Below are positions 50,691 through 60,949 of a stretch of DNA of 64,000 bases, piece by piece. Every line of letters begins with the position of its first letter. The stretch's first letter is position 1. A program made the position numbers and the translations under genes. Origin of the DNA: Epiperipatus broadwayi. Lineage: Eukaryota > Onychophora > Udeonychophora > Euonychophora > Peripatidae. The notes beneath the pieces are model-generated. The model did no database searches. It had not been told where the DNA came from and saw nothing but the letters and a program-made list of their open reading frames with translations. The stretch lies in contig JAQFVV010001039.1 of NCBI GenBank assembly GCA_028023455.1, positions 1 to 64,000 on the forward strand, given 5' to 3'.

Positions 50691-50706
50691 TTTTTTTCAG
50701 GTAAGT
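50684..50706 (+). promoter_or_regulatory. Recursive-splice-like site (acceptor fused to donor)
   Basis: A T-rich tract ends in TTTTTTTCAG and continues without a gap as GTAAGT; the AG/GT junction is at 50699-50702. This matches the consensus of zero-length exons used in stepwise removal of very long introns. It would fit a plus-strand host gene spanning the window, but chance cannot be excluded. Confidence 0.35.
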
Positions 50707-50839
50707 TTATTCGTATGTTTGGAGTCTATGTGGTCAGTAGAAATTTTAAGAAATATAAACATATAGGTATATGAACACAGACTTTCACACGACCCACCAC
50801 TCTCCACTCTATCTAATAACACTGATACATTTAAACACA

Positions 50840-51050
50840 TATATGTTGAAAAGATAAATAATCACCAATATACGTATTTCATGCTAAACCAGCAATCATC
50901 AGTTAGTCCAGATTACCATCTCTACACATATATACTATAAGTGCTCAGATATATATTAAGATAGACAATCTTCATACTTTAATGGACAGGCTTCAATCTA
51001 CTCCACACTGCAACTCTTCAACCATCCATCCAAGATTTATTAAATATTAA
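50840..51050 (-). repeat. Retrozyme-like unit, partial copy M0
   Basis: Diverged inverted copy of the 415-bp unit at 52440-53430. Shared words are the hammerhead region (50862-50925), then CATATATACTATAAGTGCTC and CTCCACACTGCAACTCTTCA matching CTCCACTACCAACTTTGACA of the other inverted copy. Confidence 0.65.
50862..50925 (-). ncRNA. Hammerhead ribozyme (type I), core intact, copy M0
   Basis: On the minus strand: CTGATGA (complement of 50896-50902), stem II TTGCT / loop GGTTT / AGCAT, GAAA (complement of 50877-50880), then stem III as the palindrome ATACGTAT (50870-50877) and A as H17. All conserved core bases are present. Stem II has one U-U mismatch next to the core. Stem I pairs TTGG with CTAA (one G-U). 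A hammerhead cleaves its own RNA after H17, here between 50869 and 50868. Activity is likely but not proven. Confidence 0.65.
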
Positions 51051-51335
51051 TTCTGAACTGTAAAATCAGCTTGATGGATTAATAAGCTTAAAAAAAACGA
51101 CAAATCTGATTCCAGATTTGATACATATAATACTTGGATTACTTAATTTTTTTCTTAAAAAAAAAGAATGTTTATTAAGTATTCTAACCTTGAATTAATG
51201 AAGTCTGGACTTTTCATTGTAAGAAACGCCTATAAAAAAATTTGAACTAGATGGATAACATATAAAAGATTTTTTCTTTTTTTTCTTAAAAAATAAAATA
51301 TTTTTATATAAAATAATGGTTTTTACTTTAAAAGA

Positions 51336-51976
51336 AATTTGGAAGTAAACTAATCTTCGCGCACGTGCTGTTTTAATACAAATTTACACGCACACACACA
51401 CCCGTAAGCAAACATTTTAAAGAATAAATGAACCTACTTGTCATTCAAGCTTATCTATATATAAGCCAACCTTTGCTTACCACGCATTATTCAGAGTTTC
51501 AGTCTATTATATGCCTGATTTTTTAAACGATGTTCAAATTGTACAACATCACTCAAATATTACAGGAAAAAGAATTTATCTCATTTTTAACCACAGGCAA
51601 TTAATATATAATAATTTAGAATTTAAATGCATTGACAAATATTTATTTTTTTAGACAGCATAGTATTTATTGTAAGATATTCAGATTTATTAATATATTT
51701 AGATTCTAAATTATTATATGTTAATTACAAGTGGTTAAAAATGAGATAATTTCTCTCTCCGATAATATTGAAATTAGCTTGTACAATTTGAAAATCGTTT
51801 AAAAAAATCAGGCATATAATAGATCCAAGCCCTGACTAGTGTATGATAAGCTAAGGTTGGCTTATATATGGATAAACTTGAAGGGCAGGTAGATTTACTT
51901 GTTCTATAAAAGGTTGTGCATACCAATTTATATTAAAACAGCTCGTGAATGAAGATTGGTTTACTTCCGAATATAT
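51336..51976. mobile_element. Foldback element with about 200-bp inverted arms
   Basis: The left arm (about 51340-51551) and right arm (51778-51972) are inverted complements with scattered differences. Outer ends are GGAAGTAAAC and GTTTACTTCC. Inner words include TTTTTTAAACGATG.TCAAAT and TTGTACAA. It sits between retrozyme-like copies M0 and M1 and may have split an inverted array. There is no coding capacity; a foldback or MITE-type DNA element is likely. Confidence 0.75.
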
Positions 51977-52002
51977 TACAATAAATAGTTATATTAAACA
52001 AC

Positions 52003-52434
52003 CTCCATACTTCCTTATTCTTTTTAAATTCGTATAAATAAAGATACAATAAAAGACAAATGACCCCCAAGATGCATTTTGTGCTGAACCAGCACTCATC
52101 AGTTGGCCCAGGTTACTGTCTCCCACATATATCTCTATTATATGAAGAGCATTTATCTATAGTAAATTGTTACATTTTTATTTGCCATTGTCAAACTAAC
52201 TCCACTACCAACTTTGACACCAGCCATCTCAGATAAATAAAATAATAATTATTACTAATCATTTTTTAAACTAGAGACTATCTCTAGCACAGATATAAAC
52301 TTTAAACCTCAGGTAAAGATTAATATATCTGATTTTTAAATTTTAAACATACACACGCATGGAGTTATTCACCTTTTTCTTTCGGCATTAATAATATCTT
52401 TATAGATATATTAAACAATCTCCATACTCCCATT
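52003..52434 (-). repeat. Retrozyme-like unit, inverted copy M1 (slightly more than one unit)
   Basis: Inverted copy of the 415-bp unit: CTCCATACTT occurs at its left end (52007) and again as CTCCATACTCC near its right end, about 413 bp apart, so just over one unit is present. It meets the plus-strand array head to head at about 52435. Confidence 0.8.
52068..52125 (-). ncRNA. Hammerhead ribozyme, copy M1, one core base changed
   Basis: On the minus strand: stem I strand ACCTGGGCCAA, CTGATGA (complement of 52096-52102), stem II GTGCT / GGTTC / AGCAC (perfect 5 bp), then AAAA instead of GAAA (G12 to A), TGCATC and TTGGGGGTC. TTGG/CCAA, GGT/ACC and TGTC/GACA can form an extended stem I. The G12 change should abolish or greatly reduce cleavage. 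The rest is a textbook type-I fold. Confidence 0.7.
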
Positions 52435-52635
52435 TAATTGAGGTTTAAAGTTTATATCTGTGCTAAAGATAATCTTTAGTTTAGAAAATGATTAATAATA
52501 ATCAGTAATGTGTTTATCTGAGATGGATGATGGCAAAATTGTGAGTGAAGTGAGTTTGATAATGGTAAATAAAAATATAACAATTTACTATAGATAAATA
52601 CACTTCATATAATAGAAATATATATGGGAGATAGT

Positions 52636-52700
52636 GACCTGGACGAACTGATGCATGCTGGTTCAGCATGAAATGTATCTTGGGGGTCATTTGTCTTTTA
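52636..52700 (+). ncRNA. Hammerhead ribozyme, copy P1, decayed core
   Basis: CTGATG plus C (52648-52654; A9 to C), stem II ATGCT / GGTTC / AGCAT, GAAA 52670-52673, stem III ATGTAT, H17 = C at 52679, then TTGGGGGTC. The stem II pair next to the core is A-T where other copies have G-C, a compensated change. The A9 substitution and one G-G mismatch in stem I suggest loss of activity. Confidence 0.65.
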
Positions 52701-53050
52701 TTGGATTTTTATTTATATGAATTTAAAAAAATAGGGAAGTATGGAGATTGTTTAATATATCTATAAAGATATTACACATGGGAAAGAGAAAGGTGAATAA
52801 CTCCATGTGTGTGTATGTTTAAAATTTAAAAATCAGATATATTAATCTTTAACTGAGGTTTAAAGTTTATATCTGTGCTAGAGATAATCGCTAGTTTAAA
52901 AAATGATTAGTAATACTTATTATTGTATTTATCTGGGGTGGATGGTATCAAAGTTGTAAGTGGAGTGAGTTTGACAATGGTGAATAAAACTGTAACAATT
53001 TACTATAAATAAATACTCTTCATATAATAGAGATATATATGAGACATAGT

Positions 53051-53115
53051 GTCCTGGGTCAAGTGATGAGTACTGGTTCAGCACGAAATGCATCTTGGGG
53101 GTCATTTGTCTTTTA
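53051..53115 (+). ncRNA. Hammerhead ribozyme, copy P2, C3 changed
   Basis: GTGATGA (C3 to G at 53063), stem II GTACT / GGTTC / AGCAC (one A-C mismatch), GAAA 53085-53088, stem III palindrome ATGCAT, H17 = C at 53094, then TTGGGGGTC pairing with the upstream GGGTCAA region. Probably inactive through C3, but clearly homologous. Confidence 0.65.
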
Positions 53116-53430
53116 TTGTATCTTTTTATTAATATGAATTTAAAAAGAATAGGAAAGTATAGAGGTTGTTTAATATATCTATAAAGATATTACACATGGG
53201 AAAGAGAAAAGTGAATACCTTCATGTGTGTATGTTTAAAATTTAAAAATCAGATATATTAATCTTTAACTGAGGTTTAAATTTTTTATCTGTGTTAGAGA
53301 TAATCTCTAGTTTAAAAAAATGATTAGTAATACTTATTATTGTATTTATCTGAGGTGGATGGTGTCAAAGTTGTGAATAGAATAAGTTTGACAATGGTAA
53401 ATAAAAATGCAACAATTACAATAAATATTG

Positions 53431-54900
53431 TGCTGTATTAAAAAAATTTTGTATTCTTGTATGAAAATTTCTATGATTATGACAGCATTATTTTTATTGA
53501 CAGTTACTTGTAAATGAGTATAGACTTCTTTTAATGCGGGGGGGGGGGGGGCTTGATAAGTAGAGCATAACAAATATTAAAAAGTTAAAGATATGATTTG
53601 CAATAATTATATAAAACTGTCTATGAATTACATATACATACACATATCACATGGAGTTTTTGAGCAATTTGTTTGGCATCTAAAGATTTCAACATTTTAT
53701 ATAAATATAGTTCTCTTCTGTATTTCATTCTCCAATTATTTTCTCCTAATGGAAACCATAAATATTGTACTTCCTAAAAACAGTTTTGGAAATAATATCT
53801 CAAATTTAATTATGAGATTCATCATAGAACTTAAAATGGTTAATTAAAGATTAATTCTATAAATTATGAATGCAAGTCCAACTGGAAATTAAAATCTACA
53901 GTTAAAACATTATAAAAGGAAAACTAATGTATTTTTTTTGTTTATATAAAATACTTTTAATTTTAAAATACTTTTCAGATAACTAATATGAGAATGATTT
54001 TTAAAATGTAAGCAGATATGTCTTTCACAATTATATAAACAAATGAGAGGGAAAAACCTATTTTAGTTTCACAGCGCAGCTTCATTTATTTATTGTTCTT
54101 GACATTTTTTAGTGATAGTTATAAAATGGTAAAATTTTAATTTAAAATCTTCTATTTCCTCTACTTTCTGGCTTGATTATTAAATTGATAGTTTATTTAA
54201 TGTTTATTTAATAATTCTTTTTATAAAATCGGAAGATCATCTGCATATATATTAAATTCGACCCACCATCAATCAATGGATAAATATCAGAGCAAAAGAA
54301 TAAATACTCAAGTCATTAATAAAAATTAATTAAATTTTGGTTAAAACCTTTTTATTTATATTACCATTTGAAGCATTATATTGTGTGTGAATATATATTT
54401 CATGCTTAACTTCTTAATTCAATCGCGTTTTTCTTTACTGTAATATTAACTTATAGAGAATAAACACTTAATTTATCACTCTTTATGTTTATGTATTAAT
54501 AGTTATATTTCTATGTTTTTTTAACCATACAGAAATATATTCTAATATATACTTTAAGAAGGATCTTCCATTTTTCTGTGAAACCCATTGAAAATGAAGA
54601 TCTCTTTAAGTTCAATGAATTACTTTTCATAGCTTTCTTACATTATTCTAACATGATTTTTTAATCAGTCACCTACTTTATATGTGTCTTTAATGTTACT
54701 GTTGTTGTTGCTTTTTACAATTTTGTAGACTCAAATTTAAGACATTAGTTGGTTATCTAATAGTATATCTTCTAGTATAATATGCAATCCAGTTTTATGT
54801 AAATCACTTAAATTTTTTCAATCATTTTATTGATACAGATTAACTCATTTGTGTACTTTGCTCTCAACCTATTTTTGTTATTCCAATACACATTTTCTCA
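53431..54900. other. AT-rich sequence with a G14 run
   Basis: No gene recognised. A run of 14 G at 53538-53551 (preceded by TGC, followed by CTTG) is exceptional here. The 84-codon frame at 53593-53847 has no motif. Confidence 0.4.
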
Positions 54901-54907
54901 TGTGTCA

Positions 54908-55070
54908 ATGTGTAAGTTCCAGTGTCTGCATTATTTTTTTTTTAAATATCCAAATCTCGGATCCATAAATAAGGAATGGCAAGACAAAATTATAAAAATT
55001 GCTTCATTTTTTTATATATTTTCCTTCACTGTTATATTATGTTTACAAAAAGCATCCAACCCAAGTTTTT
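54908..55070 (-). pseudogene. LINE relic: C-terminal part of reverse transcriptase ORF
   Basis: Minus-strand translation gives SNFYNFVLPFLIYGSEIW, then IFKKKIMQTLELTH. This matches the post-RT segment 'K...YN..VLP.LLYGSETW......LE.FH' found in many LINEs. Upstream, LDAFCKHNITVKENI fits the preceding 'LW.....I...TK' stretch. Stops break it up on both sides. It is not the same frame or copy as the RTE relics at 16.4-18.2 kb; clade uncertain. Confidence 0.55.
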
Positions 55071-55489
55071 AAGTTTATAATTAATTTTATTTATAATTTG
55101 ATTTCAATATATATGAATTTATTTTTATCTTTTCTAGGCAAAGATACACATTTTTAAAAATATAATTAAAATGATAAATCCCTTTAAATTATCTAGGATC
55201 TTAATTATTGTATATATTAAAAATTTTACATCAAAGAAAATGCATGTTTATTAATTTTTAGAATTTTTAAGCACATTCTGTTTATTTGAAATCAATATAA
55301 GTGAATCAAATTGTATCATCATTACTGATCGAATAACTCTTGATTTCATTTTAAGATTCCTAATTATTTAATTTAGATATTTATTTTTTAATTATTTAGC
55401 AGAAAATTTTTATTTATTTTTAAATTCTGCTAAGCTTTCTTGTGGCTTTGAGTGAGTCTATCACAGAATGAGATCAGATTCTCACAAAA

Positions 55490-56123
55490 CAGAAGTAACT
55501 ACCTTCCACTAAGTAATGTCATGTCAAAATCAGAAAAAATAAAATGATACCATTCTATCTTTAGGTTCTGTTGTTATATAGGCTTAGTTTTGACTTGATT
55601 TTTAAATTATATGGTGAATTTTGTTTATTGTTTTAATTTATGTAAAGATTAAATGTTCTGCAATCACTGTTAATATATTCAGAGGATGAAGAATGAGTCT
55701 TTAATTTTAATAACACCTGAACATTAAATGATATACTAGGTTTATTAAGTGTAATATTAAATAATCATAACTTTTGTTTAAATATCAGTAATTGAAAATT
55801 ATCTCCCATTGAGCTATGTAACACCAAAAACCATAAAAAAATAGAATGATGCCATTGTTTTTATATAAACGTAATGGTTTTTAAATCATAGGGTGAATTT
55901 TGTATGCATTAATTTATGTACAGACTAAATACTCTGAAATCATCATTTACCCTATAATTTTAAAAACCAAATCAAAAACTAAGCTTACATAACAACAAAG
56001 TCTAAATATAAAATGGGATTATTCTATCTTTTCATGGTTTTTGATGTTACATTACTCAATGGGAGATAATTACAACCACTTTTCAATTACAGATATTTAA
56101 AAAAAAAGTTATGACTATTTATT
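55490..56123. repeat. Tandem plus inverted repeat block (foldback)
   Basis: A unit at about 55490-55675 recurs at about 55797-55950 (period about 307 bp), and 55760-55900 is the inverted complement of about 55985-56123 (e.g. AATTATCTCCCATTGAG against CTCAATGGGAGATAATT; ACCAAAAACCAT against ATGGTTTTTGAT). The right part can thus fold into a long hairpin. Non-coding; a foldback-type element or satellite seed. Confidence 0.65.
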
Positions 56124-56129
56124 ATATAT

Positions 56130-58890
56130 ATACACACACAAGAATCTTGTCTATACTGAACTTAATGTAATTAGAAGAGATTCAAGATGGAGTGGATAGC
56201 TGTAGAGAGCTTGAAATTCTGAGTTCAAATCCCTTTTAATATATATATATAAATATTCATGTTTATATAATGAAACTAAAATCTTTTTAATATATTTTAA
56301 AAAATTCAATATAATCACCACTAAATGTAATTTCATAGGAATGTTAAATAATAATAATTAATATTATTAAATTGGAACTGAGAAAGAAAGGTGAATGATA
56401 AATAATAATAAAAAGCCAACAACTATTTAAAAAAATTTTAAATACATTGAAAAAATATTTGAATAAGTTTATAGAAAGGTCATAAAAATGAAAACAAATT
56501 AAGTAGTCAAAAGTACAGATGACACAAATTAAATAGTCAAAAATACCGATAACACTTATTTCTGCTACACATAAAAATTTCACAACTGAGTAAATTATTA
56601 ACAAGTTATATATGTGATTGAAATAATTGTACAAATACATTATAAACTTTTAAAAAAATATTTAATAATGAAAATCAACACTAATTAAGTGCAAATTTAT
56701 CCATTGCTATAATAAAATAAAATGTTTATAGCATTAAACTCATAACATGGAAGAGTTAATTCTTCTTATTATTATAAGTGATCATTTAAAAATTAATTTT
56801 CATATTTCTTTATTTTTTCTTTAAATAACAACTCAACAAAGTTGTTAATTTTTTTTAACATTTTGACAATTTATTGGTATAAATATATAAATCTTCTCTA
56901 TTATCAGATAATAAAGTTGTAATATCTTATTTTTTTGTGACAAAACCCAAATTTATCTTTCCCTAAATAACTCATCAATATTTTTTTACAGTAGATCTGA
57001 AAATTAATTATTTCTAATAAATAAATTATTCTCATTAATATCATTGTATTATATGCTTATCAACATGAAAAATTGGAAATCGCAGACTAGTAGAAATTTC
57101 ACCTAAAAATATAATAGTGATATTCAATGAATATGATACAAAAGAAGTACATGCAAGCCACAAATATGTGCCATATCTGAAGGTGAATGATTCCACCATT
57201 AACTTCCCAATTTTTAAACTATATAATCAAGTAAGTTGAGTGTTCATGATTTATTTATATTTATAAATAATCACTAATTGTAATTTAAAACAAAATCTAC
57301 AAATAAACTTTTGACATTATTATCCCCTCAAATTTTTAACATAAAAGAAGAGCCAGCAGTTAATTATAAACTACTTAATTCTGTAGATCCATATATATTA
57401 ATATGCTATTTGATCTTATTGTTATTAATAACACTGTCAATTTTAGTATTTTTTTATTTTAAGAGCATATTTTTAAAAATAAGATATATGGTGTTATATA
57501 TATATATATATTCTTTAATGCCTAACAATGGAGGCAGTGGAAAAATATCCATCACTGTGCAATGAGTTTTCTTATTGAATTATTTAATTTAAATATTTCT
57601 TTAACAATTGCATTATTAAAGTGATTTGATAATGAATATAGAATTTAAATTCTTAACTCTACATTCTCTTGTTTATTATAAGCAATCAATTTTACAATGC
57701 AGTAAAAAAATGAACTCTCTAGGGATTTTATTTTATTTTTATTTATTTAATAAATAAATTAGTATAATAAATGTTATATAACAAATTCTGGGCATTATAA
57801 ATCTACATTATGTTAAGTTTATCATGATTTATTAAACATGTATGCTGAACATTAAGTTATAATATTTACATATCTTCAATTTATGTAGCCTTTATTTATC
57901 TTTTGTAAACTCACACTTTATATTATTATTGTCATACTTAGGCAATCTAGTGAGAATATATATTTATTTGTTCCTTTCAAACTTAATAATCAATGGATAT
58001 GTAGCATATTTAAAGCAAATAATTCTGATTTTGATATATTCTAATAAGATTAAATTATTTTATATTTTCAATATTGTAATATTTTAAAAGATAATCAATT
58101 GAATATAACGTACACTATGTAAAAATGTTTTATCCATATAGATTATGTGAAACTTTATAATAATTGTTTTAATCTTGCATTATTGTTCGTCTTAATTATG
58201 TGAACAAGATACAAAACAAATTTAGCATTTATAAATAAAGTAGCAGATAATATCAATTGAAATTTGCGTTTAAGATCAACAATTTAATAATTTCTTGTCA
58301 ATTTTAATTTAATGATACATTATATTGCACACACACATCTATGCTATAATATATGCATTACTATGCAAATAACGAATATATTAATGGATTTCATAAGAGA
58401 ATAAATGAATACAATGTTAATAAAGAAGTTTATATTTATTAATTTATATTCTAGCTTATGAATAATTCTAGGTTAGATTATTGATTTCACAAACCTGTGT
58501 ATACTTTAATTTATTAATATTAAAATGGTCTATACTGCATGAATATATTTGGATAATTTTCCATCAATATAAGATAATTGAATATCTACATATAATTATC
58601 ATAATAAATTATGCAAAGGTGAAAATAATACAATTCATATTAAGTTCTATTTAGTGACATTGCTTCTAAAGAAGATCACTGAGTTTACTTCCAAATAATA
58701 AAAATAAATCTGTTTGTTAAGTAGTAGGATTAAAATCCATGCTACCTGCGAAACTATTATAAGAAGTATTAGTGATTATTCAATATTATTTCAGATTTCT
58801 CATATATACTCATTATTAGTAGTCTAAATTATCAAACCATTAACTTATATTCCATTCCATTCACACTCATGCTTTTGAATGTTACAATAT
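56130..58890. other. AT-rich sequence with a tRNA-like fragment
   Basis: At 56177-56243, TGGAGTGGATAGCTGTAGAG followed by GAGTTCAAATCCC resembles tRNA A- and B-boxes (old SINE). No gene is recognised; the 84-codon frame at 57311-57565 and the 98-codon minus frame at 56344-56640 are hydrophobic, low-complexity and lack motifs. Confidence 0.35.
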
Positions 58891-58894
58891 ATAT

Positions 58895-58962
58895 AAGACA
58901 TATTTTGCGGGTTCATCCGTGTTAAAATATTTTAACACGGATGAACCCGCAAAATATGTCTT
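58895..58962. repeat. Perfect 68-bp palindrome without spacer
   Basis: Two 34-base arms (AAGACATATTTTGCGGGTTC... and exact complement) meet at 58928/58929 with no loop. GC-richer than its surroundings (TTTGCGGGTTCATCCGTG). GGAACCCGTG follows 9 bases after the right arm. Confidence 0.95.
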
Positions 58963-59012
58963 TTATATATGGAACCCGTGTAAATCTTCGTATCAACATA
59001 TATATATTAAGC

Positions 59013-59162
59013 TCTACAATATTTAAAATACCAATATATATATATATAGTTACAGCCTGCATATGGCATGTTTGCCATATTGAATAGGACTTAAATAGTG
59101 GGATGGTGTGCATGCCATAAATCGGCTTTAATAATTTTTATATTGGTATTTTAAATATTGTT
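59013..59162. repeat. Nested inverted repeat
   Basis: ACAATATTTAAAATACCAAT near 59018 pairs with ATTGGTATTTTAAATATTGT near 59143; a smaller hairpin, ATATGGCA...TGCCATAT, lies inside (59060-59079). Confidence 0.85.
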
Positions 59163-59239
59163 GAAAGTATTTTGTTTATAATATTTATTTTATCTGATTA
59201 TACTATTTTATCGAATACCCCACACATATATAAGAAAAT

Positions 59240-59328
59240 AAAGTCTTATTTGGGTTATACTATGTATTATATTATTGTTTTAATTTAATAATAAAAATAT
59301 AATACACAGTATAACCCAAATAAAACTT
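59240..59328. repeat. Inverted repeat, 30-bp arms
   Basis: TTATTTGGGTTATACTATGT on the left pairs with ACACAGTATAACCCAAATAA on the right (one mismatch in this span), with about 20 AT-rich bases between the arms. Third foldback within 450 bp. Confidence 0.85.
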
Positions 59329-59329
59329 C

Positions 59330-60685
59330 ATTATTATTATATAATCTTGAAAATATTCAATAATATATATATATTCATTTTGATAATAATTTGACAATAC
59401 CCTGAATCTATGACAAGATTTTCTAAAGCTTTAACTATAGTAAAAATGTTTTTAATCTATAAAATGATCGCTAAATGACAATTCAATTTTATGAGTATTT
59501 TCTTTAACTTATTTATCGATTGTACCACAATTACTTCGAAATTTGTATATATATATAGCAACAATACTGCTATTGAAATGTAATAATCGATAAGCAATTA
59601 TATTAAACATTCTTATATTTGGTGGAAATATGAATAATATTAAATATAACCAAAATTCATTGAGATTATATTTAATATTCTTAACATTACTTGTGAAGCA
59701 TTTATAAAATGGCATATAAACTATTAATTTAAAAATTATGCCATTCAAAAATAATAAAAAAATAGCAAATAAAATGAAAATAAACAAATATGAAACTGAT
59801 ATAATTTTCATATCTTGAACTAGAAATGTAGTTATCAAAGAAGTATTTACATCTTTAGTCTGCTTAGCAAAGATAATTGGTCCCCCAAAACTCATTGTTA
59901 AGTAAAAATATATGTGGAATAAGCACTTATAATGGTTGTCTATGGGGCAAAAATTGTTTGGTTACTCCAGGAAAAAAATAGACTAATAGGTTGGGAATAT
60001 TACATTTAAAATAATGTTTGTAGTATATATACAAATTTTAAAAACCTTTAACATATGTTATATGCTTATATAAACTGTGCTATGTGTATTATGTAAATAT
60101 TCACTTAAAATATGTATTTATTTATTGAAGTAATCATATATATACATGTATATATATATGCTTCATGTATATATTGTTGCCATAAAGTTATAATACTAAG
60201 GCATTTTCAAAAAATAATGTGTAAAAGATATTTAATTTTATTATGAAATTTAATGTTATGTGGGAATAAGGGGGGTTCAAGTCAGCAAAGAAAATGTAAC
60301 TAATTAATAAAATACAACTGATGTTTAAAAGAATGTATGAATTAAAATCTAATTTTAGAATTTATTTTACTATTGACATTGTCATTATGGTAAAAAGTGA
60401 CAAGAAATATATAATTACTGTGGGGAGATTAGATAAAATCAAAGGTCTTCAGAATTTTTTTAAAAAATGCAATTAGTAAAATTTAAAATTAAACTAGATC
60501 AAGATTATGATCAATAAGATTTATATTAGATAATAAAAAAAAATTTTCTTTAAGTTTTAAAATTGATTAATGAATTTTGAAAACATTTGGATGCCTTTGT
60601 TTTAAAGAGGGATATATATATAGGGAAGTGAAGAAAGAGTTTTAGTTTTTGTAAAGTTTTTTTAAAACTGTTATAAATTACATCA
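59330..60685. other. Unannotated AT-rich sequence
   Basis: A 128-codon minus frame (59509-59895) is hydrophobic and AT-biased, with no homologous motif that I recognise; it could be chance. No repeats of note. Confidence 0.35.
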
Positions 60686-60689
60686 TGTC

Positions 60690-60947
60690 ATGATCAGTGA
60701 GTACAGTGCATCAAATTCTCTGACCATCTTTGAGGATTGTGAGTATGAAGTGCCCATGGTACATATAAAGTGTGATGCTGCTAAAGTCCTTGCCTACAAC
60801 TGATGATCTAAGTTGCTGACATACCATGACATTGTCATCAAGAGTAAGCCCTCAGTATATAATTCCAGTGAGTGACCAGCCAGTCAATAGCCAAGAACCC
60901 TACTCCATAAGACCAATGAATGGTATTGTGAAGTTTAGCATAGTGTT
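60690..60947 (+). pseudogene. GC-richer, possibly once-coding patch
   Basis: In one plus-strand frame the islands SEYSASNSLTIFEDCEYE, VPMVHIKCDAAKVLAYN, SKLLTYHDIVIKSKPSVYNS and HKTNEWYCEV follow each other, separated only by stops. Composition is clearly less AT-rich than the flanks. This looks like a decayed coding fragment of a mobile or processed gene that I do not recognise. Confidence 0.3.
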
Positions 60948-60949
60948 TT

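Larger units (their letters stand above)
52440..53430 (+). mobile_element. Retrozyme-like tandem array, 415-bp unit, about 2.4 copies
   Basis: GAGGTTTAAA starts units at 52440, 52855 and 53271, a period of 415-416 bp; the third unit stops near 53430. The two complete units each carry a hammerhead motif (cleavage after 52679 and 53094, also 415 apart). Non-coding tandem units of a few hundred bp with type-I hammerheads are the hallmark of metazoan retrozymes, which make small circular RNAs. Assignment is by structure; no relation to a named family is claimed. Confidence 0.75.

Noticed and set aside
59509-59895. 128-codon hydrophobic minus-strand frame
   Set aside because: Strong Ile/Phe/Leu/Tyr bias is expected from AT-rich DNA; no motif or splice context. 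Could not be excluded but not supported.
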